A DNA stretch of 23,675 nt, from assembly GCA_023433945.1 (NCBI GenBank), contig JAEYTP010000132.1:1-23675 (forward strand). The letters run 5' to 3'. The translations under genes were made by a program, and so were the position numbers. This document shows positions 7,352-15,144 of this stretch, piece by piece (within the stretch, counting starts at the first letter, position 1; the number at the start of each line of letters is the position of its first letter). The notes under the pieces are model-generated. The model was not told where the DNA came from and did not search any database. It saw only the letters and a list, made by a program, of their open reading frames with translations. The DNA comes from Bacillota bacterium (GTDB lineage Bacteria; Bacillota; Clostridia; Acetivibrionales; DSM-1351).

Positions 7352-8029
7352 TTACACCGCCTCCTTATCCTCAATTATGGTACCATCCTGTATTTTTATA
7401 ATTCTTTGTGCCTGTGAAGCGATTAAATTATCATGAGTAATAAGAACGATTGTGTTCCCATTTTTATGTAAGGTCTTTAAAACATTCATAATATCTGCAC
7501 CTGATTTTGTATCCAAATTTCCGGTAGGTTCATCTGCTAATATTAATGGCGGATTACTCACCAGTGCTCGTGCAATTGCAACCCTCTGCTGCTGGCCACC
7601 GGAAAGCTCATTTGGAGTATGCTTCATTCTATCCGCCAAGCCTACCATTTCAAGTGCCTCCATGCTTCGTCTGTACCTTTCCTTGTGTCCTATACCTTGA
7701 TATATCAATGGCAACTCCACATTTTCAACTGCACTTAGCTTTTTAAGTAAATTGAACCCCTGAAAAATAAAACCTATCTTAAAATTCCTTATTTCTGCAA
7801 GCTGATTGTCGTTGAGCTTGCTAACTTCACTTTGGTCCAGGTAATATTGACCAGAGGTAGGTACATCCAAGCATCCCAGCATATTCATGAGTGTAGATTT
7901 TCCTGAACCTGAAGGCCCTACAATTGCTACAAACTCATGCTTTGCTATACTGAGTGATACATTATTCAATGCGTATATTTCATTATCACCCATGCGATAT
8001 ATTTTGCACATGTTAGTAATCTCTATCAT
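7352..8029 (-). CDS. ABC exporter ATP-binding protein, MacB/LolD type
   Basis: A 225-residue cytoplasmic ATPase of the usual length. Visible motifs are Walker A GPSGSGKST (38-46), the Q-loop at FIFQGFNLL (about 88-96), the signature LSGGQQQR (142-149), Walker B LILADEPTG (162-170), the D-loop NLD and the H-loop His199 in LITHD. All catalytic residues are present. It powers the FtsX-like permease encoded directly downstream. It lies about 80 bp after the adaptor gene, and that gap is filled by repeats derived from the adaptor's 3' end. The RBS GGAAAC before the ATG is only moderate. Confidence 0.95.
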   Translation of the reverse strand: MIEITNMCKIYRMGDNEIYALNNVSLSIAKHEFVAIVGPSGSGKSTLMNMLGCLDVPTSGQYYLDQSEVSKLNDNQLAEIRNFKIGFIFQGFNLLKKLSAVENVELPLIYQGIGHKERYRRSMEALEMVGLADRMKHTPNELSGGQQQRVAIARALVSNPPLILADEPTGNLDTKSGADIMNVLKTLHKNGNTIVLITHDNLIASQAQRIIKIQDGTIIEDKEAV

Positions 8030-8042
8030 CTTGGTTTCCTTT

Positions 8043-8133
8043 CTTGAGCGATTAATTGCCCCTGTTAGTACTTAAGCAATTAAATTACAACTATCATTAC
8101 TTGAACAATTAATTACTCCTATTAGTACTCGAA
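8043..8133. repeat. 28-29-bp tandem repeat spanning the stop codon of the adaptor gene
   Basis: Three copies at 8043-8070, 8071-8099 and 8100-8127 begin CTTGAGCGATTAATT or a variant and end TTAGTA or close to it. The third contains the adaptor's stop codon (8109-8111) and its last codons (Thr-Asn-Arg-Ser-Asn). The first copy runs up to the ATPase gene's RBS region, so duplication of the adaptor's 3' end made the entire spacer between the two genes. Confidence 0.88.
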
Positions 8134-10322
8134 GACCTATTAGCGCCTCCCGAAGGGAAGTTTCTGCTCATATCAGGAGGGGCGCTCATTCCGCCCATTC
8201 CGCCCATACTGCCCATACCCATACCTCCGAAGCCTATACCTGATTGGTTATTGGTATTAGTATTAGATGAGCTTGACGTTACTAGTGGTGGAAGCACTAC
8301 AACATCACCTTCAGAAAGACCGCTTGTAATCTCAACATATTGCTCGTTATTTATTCCTAGCTCCACCATTTTCATTGTGGTATTTGCATAATACCCCTGA
8401 TTAGCTGTCGACATAGCGTTTTTAGTTGAGCTAGTGCTATTGGAGCTACTTTGTGTAGTACGCTTGTTGCTTGTACTCTGATTATTTGTATCGCTTGAAG
8501 CGAAACTTCTTTTATTTGTGCTCTGATCGTTTGTCTTACTATTATCTGAAGCTTGATCCCCCTGTGTTATTTTTCCATCAGAAGAAGCTGTTCCATCTCT
8601 TTGTGGCATAGTCCCATCAGAAGAAGCTGTTCCATCTCTTTGTGGCATAGTTCCACCAGAAGGAGCTATTCCATCTCTTTGCGGCATAGTCCCACCAGAA
8701 GGAGCTGTTCCATCTCTTTGTGGCATAGTACCACCAGAAGGAGCTGTTCCATCTCTTTGCGGCATAGACCCACCAGAAGGAGCTGTTCCATCTCTTTGCG
8801 GCATAGTACCACCAGAAGGAGCTGTTCCATCTCTTTGCGGCATATTTCCTCCATTAAAATTAGGGCGCCCTCCCGTTTGTATATCTGCATCTGTTCCATC
8901 ACTCTGTACCCTTACAAAAGCCATATCACCCATTTTTGTAATAGCTTCAAGCGGAACCATTAATATGTCTTCCTTTGATTGTAAAATAATTTTTGCGTTA
9001 GCATTCATTCCTGCTAAGACATTCTTAGTATCATTAATCTTAACAGTGACATCATATGTAGCAACCCCATTAGATGAGGTTCCCTCCATTGCCTTTTCTA
9101 TTACCTCTCCATCAACAGGATTACTCTGTGTTTCTGATAGCGCATCAAAGGATATCTGCGCCTTCTGACCTACTTTTATTTTATCTATATCAAGTTCATC
9201 TACTGAAATGGTAAACTGCATCTGGTTGTAATCCCTGATACTGGCTAATGCCGATCCTGCTTTTATACTGTCCCCCTCGAATGCACTCTGTTTAGTCATA
9301 ATGCCGTCGATGGTTGAATAAATCTTGTAATCCAATAATTGCTTTTGTGCAGCAGCAAGCTGATTTTCCAAATCTACAACCTTCAGTTCATTTGATTGCG
9401 CTGTTACCTGTAGATCATCATTTGTCAGTTGGATTAGAATTTGTCCAGCACTCACATATTGATTATCCTTCACATTAAGTTGAGCTATGGTGCCACTAGC
9501 TAAGGCCTTAATTGTTTGCTTGTTAACAAAGGAAAATTGACTGTTCTGTGTGCTGCTTACAACGTCATTGCCAACATTAATGTCAACACTTGCAGTCATT
9601 TCATCGGTTATTCTTCCAGGATTTATTACATGCACAGTTACATTCTTTACAGTACCACCTGTTGAAGCGATATATGAATTATTGTCTATAGCTGTAACAG
9701 TACCCTGAACAGTATCTGTTAATTCTTGAATATGTACATCAACCTTTTGACCTATCATAACCTTGCTTACATCAGTTACGTTGATAGGAACATCCAATTG
9801 CAAGTTTGTGGTATCGGTAATGGTGAGAAGTGTCATTCCACTATTTACATTGTCTCCCACCTTTGAAGATACTCCCGATACTTTTCCATCAAAAGGAGCA
9901 CTAACCGTCAAGTTAGCATAATTCTTTGTTGTTGAGTTAACACTTAATTGTGCTTGACTAATAGAGTTTTCTATTTTTTGAATGTTGAGTTTTGCATCGG
10001 TATCGTCAATTTCAAAAAGCAAGTCACCCTTTTTGACTGTGTCCCCTTCCTTAAAATATGCTTTGGTTATCTTACCCTGCACATTTGCCATGAGTTCTGC
10101 TGTACTTGCTGATTCTACTGTACCCGACCCAGATAAGCTAACTTCTATATTGCCTTTTACAACTTTAGATGTCCTCTGCTGTTGGCTGGCAGAAGCTGTA
10201 GAGCTGCGTCCCTTAACGAATGCATAGGTACCTATACCCAAGGCTATTATCAATAAACCAATTATAGTTACCACAACCCATTTTTTAAACCTTTTACTAG
10301 ACTTCTTTGTGTTGAGTTGCAT
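8109..10322 (-). CDS. HlyD/MacA-type membrane fusion (adaptor) protein with a repeat-expanded linker
   Basis: A 737-residue adaptor (741 if the upstream ATG at 10334 is used). I prefer 10322 because the upstream ATG directly abuts the AAAGGA site, whereas the second lies 12 bases from it. One membrane helix (about 16-37) is followed by a lipoyl/barrel-sandwich region (about 55-180), a second such region (about 270-375), a short coiled coil (about 310-335) and a beta-barrel region (about 370-465). Then comes a long disordered segment (about 480-635) with seven copies of a 13-residue MPQRDGTAPSGGT unit, and a Gly/Met-rich tail. The protein links the ATPase/permease pair to the cell envelope. 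Family members are usually 350-550 residues, so it is unusually long. Confidence 0.92.
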   Translation of the reverse strand: MQLNTKKSSKRFKKWVVVTIIGLLIIALGIGTYAFVKGRSSTASASQQQRTSKVVKGNIEVSLSGSGTVESASTAELMANVQGKITKAYFKEGDTVKKGDLLFEIDDTDAKLNIQKIENSISQAQLSVNSTTKNYANLTVSAPFDGKVSGVSSKVGDNVNSGMTLLTITDTTNLQLDVPINVTDVSKVMIGQKVDVHIQELTDTVQGTVTAIDNNSYIASTGGTVKNVTVHVINPGRITDEMTASVDINVGNDVVSSTQNSQFSFVNKQTIKALASGTIAQLNVKDNQYVSAGQILIQLTNDDLQVTAQSNELKVVDLENQLAAAQKQLLDYKIYSTIDGIMTKQSAFEGDSIKAGSALASIRDYNQMQFTISVDELDIDKIKVGQKAQISFDALSETQSNPVDGEVIEKAMEGTSSNGVATYDVTVKINDTKNVLAGMNANAKIILQSKEDILMVPLEAITKMGDMAFVRVQSDGTDADIQTGGRPNFNGGNMPQRDGTAPSGGTMPQRDGTAPSGGSMPQRDGTAPSGGTMPQRDGTAPSGGTMPQRDGIAPSGGTMPQRDGTASSDGTMPQRDGTASSDGKITQGDQASDNSKTNDQSTNKRSFASSDTNNQSTSNKRTTQSSSNSTSSTKNAMSTANQGYYANTTMKMVELGINNEQYVEITSGLSEGDVVVLPPLVTSSSSNTNTNNQSGIGFGGMGMGSMGGMGGMSAPPDMSRNFPSGGANRSSSTNRSN
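8568..8849 (-). repeat. In-frame 39-bp coding repeat (13-residue unit, seven copies) in the adaptor
   Basis: MPQRDG recurs every 13 residues, seven times, with APSGG or ASSDG linkers. A shorter degenerate Ser/Thr/Asn-rich stretch follows. DNA copies are nearly identical, differing mostly by single bases, which indicates recent expansion by slippage or unequal exchange. Copy number is likely to vary between strains. Confidence 0.95.
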
Positions 10323-10439
10323 ATTTACAATCATTCCTTTCAGATTGATTTTTGTATTTTACAATAAGATATTATTAAAAATATTTGTCCATCATATGGC
10401 GAATGTGTGAACATTTTATGAAGATAGTGGAAGAAAAAA

Positions 10440-10484
10440 ATATGGATGTTGTTATAGCAATAAGTTGCTACACAACATCCATAT
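10440..10484 (-). terminator. Intrinsic terminator downstream of paaK
   Basis: A 13-bp perfect outer stem (10440-10452 with 10472-10484) encloses a 6-bp inner stem (TAGCAA at 10455-10460 with TTGCTA at 10465-10470) around a TAAG tetraloop. Read on the minus strand it is followed by a T-rich run (complement of 10433-10440). It lies about 150 bp after the paaK stop and before the adaptor gene, so it ends the ior-paaK unit and insulates the exporter operon. Confidence 0.85.
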
Positions 10485-10510
10485 AATATTCTTTCTTTCT
10501 CCTAGTAAAG

Positions 10511-10635
10511 GGTTAACCTGATTATTATTCTTTCGCTTTTAATGGTTAATCTCAATAATTATCCCTCGACATTTAATGGTTAACTCTAATAATTATCCCT
10601 CGACTTTTAATGGTTAACCTAATCTCTGATCTGTA
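10511..10635. repeat. 34-bp tandem repeat between paaK and its terminator
   Basis: Copies start GGTTAA at 10511, 10544, 10578 and 10612 (periods 33, 34 and 34) and share TAATTATCCCTCGAC in the middle two. The last copy approaches the paaK stop (10636-10638) but matches the coding sequence only poorly. This array therefore sits in the same place as the stop-spanning ones without clearly including the stop. Confidence 0.85.
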
Positions 10636-11880
10636 CTAATCCGCATGTCTCAAATCAAATATTCTCTTGCTCTTCTTTTCACTTCTTGGTAAAGACCCAA
10701 GGTGAGAAGCTTCTGCTTTAATCTGAATACCAATACGGCTCTTAAATAAATCAACTATATTTTTCTCAATGTCAAATGCAACTGTATCACCGTCAGGGTT
10801 ATACTCAACTTTGAGTGTCATTTCATCCTTGCCATTTATATGATCTATGAATATCTGATATTCGCTGCTTGCTCCATCCACCTCACGAAGTATCTCATCA
10901 ATCTGGCCCGGATAAATATTCACACCCTTTACCTTTACCATATCATCCGTTCTACCTACTATCCTGTCAATTCTAGGATATTCGCGACCGCAGCCACACT
11001 TATCAGGTAAAATTCTGGTTAAGTCACGAGTTCTATACCTAAGTAGTGGTGCTCCTTCTTTCTTTAGCGTTGTAATAACAAGCTCACCCTCTTCACCATC
11101 AGGCAGCACCTCACCGGTAATAGGATTGATTACCTCAAAATACAGATAATCATCAAAATAGTGCATTCCTTCATGACAATCACAGTCAATAGCAATACCG
11201 GGTCCGTATATTTCTGTCAAACCATATATATCGTATATATCAATACCTAATTCATTTTTTATTCTCTGACGCATTTTTTCTCCCCAGCGTTCAGAGCCAA
11301 TAACACCTTTTTTAAGCTTAATCTCAGATTTGATTCCTCTTCTTGCAACCTCTTCCGCAATAACAAGAGCATAGGATGATGTAGCAATGAATACTGTTGA
11401 TTTTAAATCCATCATCATCTGAAGTTGTTTTTCTGTGTTTCCAGGTCCCATAGGTACTGCCATTGCTCCTAGTCTCTCTGCTCCTGCCTGAAAACCAATA
11501 CCTGCGGTCCATAATCCATATCCGGGAGTAATATGTATTCTATCAAGCGGTCTAATACCGGCGATTTCATAACATCTCGCCATCATGTCGGCCCAATCTG
11601 AAACATCCTTTGCTGTATATGGGATTATGATAGGTTTTCCGGTAGTACCTGAGGAGGAATGAATCCTAACTATCTTTTCATCGTCTACTGCCTGTAATCC
11701 CAGCGGATATGCATTTCTAAGCTCTTCCTTTGTGGTAAATGGAAGCTTGGTGATATCCTCTTTACTCTTGATGTTTCTTACATCAATACCCGCAGCCTTA
11801 AACTTTTGCTGATAGAACGGACTGTTTTTTTCAAGATTTTGTAATAGATTTTGAAATTGTTCTAACTGTTGCTGTCTCAT
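10636..11880 (-). CDS. paaK: Phenylacetate-CoA ligase family (aryl-acetate:CoA ligase)
   Basis: A 414-residue adenylate-forming enzyme, slightly shorter than typical PaaK (about 430). Motifs are the P-loop SSSGTTGKP (75-83), the A5-like YGLTEIYGPG (219-228), YRTRDLTRI and the C-terminal domain start GRTDDMVKVKGVNIYPGQI. It activates phenylacetate or related aryl acids with ATP and CoA. It lies downstream of iorA and iorB, which make aryl-acetyl-CoA from aryl pyruvates. The enzyme may work in reverse to conserve energy or reactivate excreted aryl acids (inference). This trio is common in anaerobic bacteria and archaea. The RBS AAAGGTGAG lies six bases before the ATG. A 192-bp gap and a TATAAT box upstream suggest it may also have its own promoter. 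Confidence 0.93.
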   Translation of the reverse strand: MRQQQLEQFQNLLQNLEKNSPFYQQKFKAAGIDVRNIKSKEDITKLPFTTKEELRNAYPLGLQAVDDEKIVRIHSSSGTTGKPIIIPYTAKDVSDWADMMARCYEIAGIRPLDRIHITPGYGLWTAGIGFQAGAERLGAMAVPMGPGNTEKQLQMMMDLKSTVFIATSSYALVIAEEVARRGIKSEIKLKKGVIGSERWGEKMRQRIKNELGIDIYDIYGLTEIYGPGIAIDCDCHEGMHYFDDYLYFEVINPITGEVLPDGEEGELVITTLKKEGAPLLRYRTRDLTRILPDKCGCGREYPRIDRIVGRTDDMVKVKGVNIYPGQIDEILREVDGASSEYQIFIDHINGKDEMTLKVEYNPDGDTVAFDIEKNIVDLFKSRIGIQIKAEASHLGSLPRSEKKSKRIFDLRHAD

Positions 11881-11960
11881 ATTCGTCTCACCTTTCTTGC
11901 TTAACTATAAGATTAAGCCTCATCTCATCTGAAATTTCCCATAAAAATGGTAATAAAAAT

Positions 11961-11992
11961 ATTATACAATATAAATAGTGTTTTAAAAACAA
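11961..11992 (-). promoter_or_regulatory. Possible internal promoter upstream of paaK
   Basis: On the minus strand a perfect TATAAT (complement of 11961-11966) lies about 80 bases before the paaK ATG in the 192-bp gap after iorB. The best -35 is weak (TTGTTT, complement of 11987-11992, with a long 20-bp spacer). The gap contains no hairpin terminator, so this would supplement transcription from upstream rather than replace it. Confidence 0.3.
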
Positions 11993-12072
11993 AAATATTT
12001 TAATCTTATACACATGGGTGTTTGCCCCATATCCTATATTATGTTTATCCCATATCTCAGCTTTACACTTAC

Positions 12073-12678
12073 TCAACCTTTATAATTAAGTGCAAACTCA
12101 TATCCTAAGTTGAATGCATCTATGTTCAAATCTCTGAATTTTGCAGGGACATTTTCACCTATGGCTTTGAGCATCGCAGCTTTATCAAATGGCAGCATGC
12201 CTGTTGCAGTTGCCGCTCCAAGCAGTACTACATTTACTGCCCTTACCGTGCCTGCTTTTTGTGCTAAAGAATAACCATCAATAAAATAAACCTTTTTAGC
12301 ATTTTGTATTATACTTTCCTTCATAGCCTCTGAATCATAATCATCATTACCAAGAGAAGCCGTAACAGGCTTTATTACCTGAGTATTTACAATAACTACT
12401 GAATCTTTTGAAAGCCTTGCAAGATTTCTCGCTGCTTCTGCTAGCTCAAACGAAATTAATACATCAGCAGATTGGAGAGGAATAACAGAGCTTTTCTTTT
12501 CACTGTCAATCCTGACATGGCTAACAACGCAGCCCCCTCTTTGTGACATTCCAATAGTTTCAGCAGTTCTAGCAAACTTTCCATCTGAGATTGCGGCAGC
12601 TGCGAGCAGTCTTGATGCAAGCACCGTGCCCTGTCCCCCAACACCTGATATTAATATATTGCATCCGTAATTATTCAT
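12073..12678 (-). CDS. iorB: Indolepyruvate:ferredoxin oxidoreductase, beta subunit
   Basis: A 201-residue cytoplasmic protein of the gamma-type 2-oxoacid:ferredoxin oxidoreductase family. The N-terminal ISGVGGQGTVLASRLLA (10-26) and the GMSQRGG and SHVRI motifs are diagnostic. With IorA it oxidatively decarboxylates aryl pyruvates (from Trp, Phe and Tyr transamination) to aryl-acetyl-CoA, reducing ferredoxin. The gene begins 18 bp after iorA, with an AAGGAAAGGA site before its ATG. Length and motifs look intact. Confidence 0.94.
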   Translation of the reverse strand: MNNYGCNILISGVGGQGTVLASRLLAAAAISDGKFARTAETIGMSQRGGCVVSHVRIDSEKKSSVIPLQSADVLISFELAEAARNLARLSKDSVVIVNTQVIKPVTASLGNDDYDSEAMKESIIQNAKKVYFIDGYSLAQKAGTVRAVNVVLLGAATATGMLPFDKAAMLKAIGENVPAKFRDLNIDAFNLGYEFALNYKG

Positions 12679-12696
12679 AATATTCTGGTCCTTTCC

Positions 12697-14589
12697 TTAG
12701 GCTTTCTTTTCTTCAATTGCCTTAAATGGACATATCTTTTGGCATAATCCACATCCATAGCAAAGAGAAGGTTCTATACAAATACTATCACCCGACCTGC
12801 TTATAGCCGGACATCCGATTTCCTTTATACACCTGTTGCACTTCTTGCAGTTCTCGTTAACAGTATATTTTTTATCTGGCTTAAATAATGCAATGCATGG
12901 TGCCTCAAATATTACTACTGAAGGTCCGTTGAATTCGGTTGCTTCCTTTATTAGCTCAATAGCATTTTCTAATTTAAGCGGATTACCTTTTGTGATATGC
13001 TTAACGCCACAAGCCTGAACGACACCATATATATCAATCTTCTCCGAAATGCTGCTCATCATGGTTTTACCCGTACCTGGGTGCGGCTGATGCCCTGTCA
13101 TCGCAGTAGTGCTGTTATCCAGAATCACTACCGTAATGTCTGTCTGATTATATACTGCATTAACAATTCCCGGTATACCGGTATGGAAGAAGGTTGAATC
13201 TCCAATAAATGCAATATGCTTTGAATCGGGTTGAGCTCTCTTAATCCCCTGCGCAATGGTAATTCCAGCACCCATACATAAGCAGGTATCAACCATATCC
13301 AGCGGTTTTGCATTACCCAAGGTATAGCAACCAATATCTCCTGTAAAAACAGCCTTTTGCTTCTTCATAGCCTGCTTTACAGCATAAAACGCCGCTCTAT
13401 GTGGACATCCTGCGCAAAGCACCGGCTGTCTAACAGGCAGTTTAGGTACATTGACCGGTGCAACAGCTTTTTCTACCTCAAGCTTTATAAAGTCGGCAAT
13501 AGCGTTATAAACAAGTTCATAGCAGTATTCCCCTGCAAAAGGCAGGTGGCCTGTCTTTTTACCATAAATATTTGTGTTGAGTTTCTTGGATGCACAAAGC
13601 ATCAGCAATTCATCCTCAATAACAGAATCCAGTTCCTCAAAAACCAATACCTCTTCTAATCCTGTCATAAAATCTAAAGCCATCTGTTGCGGAAGCGGAT
13701 AAGGTGTACCAACCTTAAATATCCTGATATCAATGCCTAATTTGTTTACAGCTTCCTGTACATAGGTATAGGCAACGCCTGAAGCCGCTATACCTTTTAT
13801 GGACGTGATATCAGCACTTGTATTATTGTCTGAAGTACTTTCTACTGAGCAGTTACAGTCCGTAGTACTTGCTCCTGGGCTGTTACATTCGGTAGTACCT
13901 GCTCCTGAGCTATAACAGGAGTTAAACCTACTCTGTGAAAACAGCTCCGAAAGCTTCACTTGCAGCCCCTCAATATGTAAGTGCTTTTTATATGCCAAAC
14001 TAGGGAAAATCACCCATCTCGGATCCTTCACGAAACCCGCTGCCTGGTGAGGCTCACGGCAGTCATCTACTTCTATGGTAGCGCACGCGTGGCACACTCT
14101 AGTAGTTGGTCTTAAGAAAACTGGTAATTCAACCATTTCAGACAATTCAAAAGCATATTGTATCATCTCATATGCCTCTTCTGGAGTAGATGGGTCTAAT
14201 ACCGGAAGATTTGAAAATCTAGCGTAATGTCTTGTGTCCTGTTCAGTTTGTGATGAAAATGGCCCCGGATCATCTGCTACCAAAACAACCATTCCCCCCT
14301 TAACACCTATGTATGCTAAACTCATCAGAGGATCGGATGCAACATTTAACCCCACCTGTTTCATGGTTACAAGAGTTCGTGCTCCAGAATAAGCGGCACC
14401 GGCACCAACCTCCATTGCAGATTTTTCATTAACAGACCATTCAACATAAATATCACCCGGATTATGCTCTGCTATAGTTTCCAAAACCTCAGTTGAAGGA
14501 GTTCCAGGATAACCTGTCACTACGTTAACACCGGCTCTTATAGCTCCCATTGCTATAGCTTCATTGCCCATCAGTAGTCTTTTTGCCAT
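12697..14589 (-). CDS. iorA: Indolepyruvate:ferredoxin oxidoreductase, alpha subunit
   Basis: A 630-residue thiamine-diphosphate enzyme. The N-terminal pyrimidine-binding domain (VVTGYPGTPSTEV, 23-35) is followed by a transketolase-C-like region (about 265-370) and LCAGCPHR (391-398). The ThDP-binding domain carries GDIGCYTLG, GDSTFFHTG (463-471) and DNSTTAMTGHQPHPG. A C-terminal 2x[4Fe-4S] ferredoxin domain uses Cys581/584/587/593 and Cys610/613/616/620. Residues about 224-263 form a Ser/Thr/Cys/Asn-rich insert absent from usual IorA, built of three 10-residue repeats, which explains the slightly long protein. GAAAGGA lies 12 bases before the ATG. It is the first gene of the iorA-iorB-paaK unit and is divergent from the P-II gene. 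Confidence 0.95.
   Translation of the reverse strand: MAKRLLMGNEAIAMGAIRAGVNVVTGYPGTPSTEVLETIAEHNPGDIYVEWSVNEKSAMEVGAGAAYSGARTLVTMKQVGLNVASDPLMSLAYIGVKGGMVVLVADDPGPFSSQTEQDTRHYARFSNLPVLDPSTPEEAYEMIQYAFELSEMVELPVFLRPTTRVCHACATIEVDDCREPHQAAGFVKDPRWVIFPSLAYKKHLHIEGLQVKLSELFSQSRFNSCYSSGAGTTECNSPGASTTDCNCSVESTSDNNTSADITSIKGIAASGVAYTYVQEAVNKLGIDIRIFKVGTPYPLPQQMALDFMTGLEEVLVFEELDSVIEDELLMLCASKKLNTNIYGKKTGHLPFAGEYCYELVYNAIADFIKLEVEKAVAPVNVPKLPVRQPVLCAGCPHRAAFYAVKQAMKKQKAVFTGDIGCYTLGNAKPLDMVDTCLCMGAGITIAQGIKRAQPDSKHIAFIGDSTFFHTGIPGIVNAVYNQTDITVVILDNSTTAMTGHQPHPGTGKTMMSSISEKIDIYGVVQACGVKHITKGNPLKLENAIELIKEATEFNGPSVVIFEAPCIALFKPDKKYTVNENCKKCNRCIKEIGCPAISRSGDSICIEPSLCYGCGLCQKICPFKAIEEKKA
13832..13921 (-). 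repeat. In-frame 30-bp repeat inside iorA
   Basis: Three 30-bp copies (13832-13861, 13862-13891 and 13892-13921) start GAAGTACTT or GTAGTAC and encode SGAGTTECN-, SPGASTTDCN- and similar 10-residue segments. They fall between the N-terminal and middle domains, where IorA proteins normally have a short linker. The frame is kept and all flanking motifs remain intact. Confidence 0.85.
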
Positions 14590-14647
14590 TTTATTATCAT
14601 TCCTTTCGGACTTATTTGTGGTATGTCTGACTTTATCATTGCATAAA

Positions 14648-14675
14648 ATTATACCATATGTTTGTGCAGAATTAA
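14648..14675 (-). promoter_or_regulatory. Candidate promoter of the iorA-iorB-paaK unit
   Basis: A TATAAT box on the minus strand (complement of 14648-14653) lies about 60 bases before the iorA ATG. The best -35 match is poor (TTAATT, complement of 14670-14675, spacer 16). It sits in the 205-bp divergent region shared with the P-II gene. Beyond the two promoters I see no clear operator there. Confidence 0.35.
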
Positions 14676-14722
14676 TAATGTTTTTACCATTTATGATTTG
14701 TACTATTTATAAAATTTTTATC

Positions 14723-14751
14723 TTTTCATAAAAGTATTAATTGGATATAAT
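14723..14751 (+). promoter_or_regulatory. Candidate promoter of the P-II gene
   Basis: TTTTCA (14723-14728), a 17-bp spacer and a perfect TATAAT (14746-14751) precede the P-II gene by about 45 bases. Its GAGGGGGG ribosome-binding site lies at about 14778-14785. Confidence 0.5.
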
Positions 14752-14794
14752 TTACTTATATATGAGGAATTTCATTATGAGGGGGGTTTTGTAA

Positions 14795-15136
14795 ATGAAA
14801 ATGGTTGTTGCAATAGTACGTCCTGAAGCTTTTGAGGATGTAAAGCAGGCATTGTTTGATGCCCAAGTTTTTAAGATGACAGTTACACATGTCAAAGGGT
14901 GTGGCCAGCAAATGGGTTACACCGAAAGCTACAGGGGGGCAGTTACAGAAGTAAATCTGCTTAATAAGGTTCGTTTTGAGATTTCGGTTAACGACGAATT
15001 TGTTAAGCCGACTATCGATGCAATTATGAAAGCAGCAAGAACAGGTAACATTGGTGATGGAAAGATTTTTGTACTTCCTATTGAAGAGTGTTACAGAATC
15101 AGAACTGGCGAAGAAGGCGGAGAAGCGATAGGTTAG
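14795..15136 (+). CDS. P-II family nitrogen regulatory protein with an altered T-loop
   Basis: A 113-residue trimeric P-II signal protein of normal length. The family frame is clear: KMVVAIVRPE at the start, VKGCGQQMGYTESYRGA (33-49), TGNIGDGKIFVLP (83-95) and RIRTGEEGGEAI at the end. Such proteins sense 2-oxoglutarate and ATP/ADP and regulate nitrogen metabolism. The 2-oxoglutarate-linked Gln39 and Lys58 are present, and Tyr46 is kept. The uridylylation site Tyr51 of enterobacterial GlnB is Thr here (RGAVTEV), and Arg38 and Lys40 are Gln and Met. Control by uridylylation is therefore unlikely. No amtB, glnA or nif gene is adjacent. A very strong GAGGGGGG site supports the ATG. Confidence 0.93.
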   Translation: MKMVVAIVRPEAFEDVKQALFDAQVFKMTVTHVKGCGQQMGYTESYRGAVTEVNLLNKVRFEISVNDEFVKPTIDAIMKAARTGNIGDGKIFVLPIEECYRIRTGEEGGEAIG

Positions 15137-15144
15137 AGTCTCTT

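Noticed and set aside
8553..8963. 136-residue plus-strand ORF opposite the adaptor repeat
   Set aside because: It is an open antisense frame caused by the 39-bp in-frame repeat; the adaptor frame is clearly the real one.
11888..12076. 62-residue minus-strand ORF between iorB and paaK
   Set aside because: It overlaps the iorB stop, its composition is non-coding and AT-rich, no suitable family is recognised, and it lies over the likely paaK promoter.
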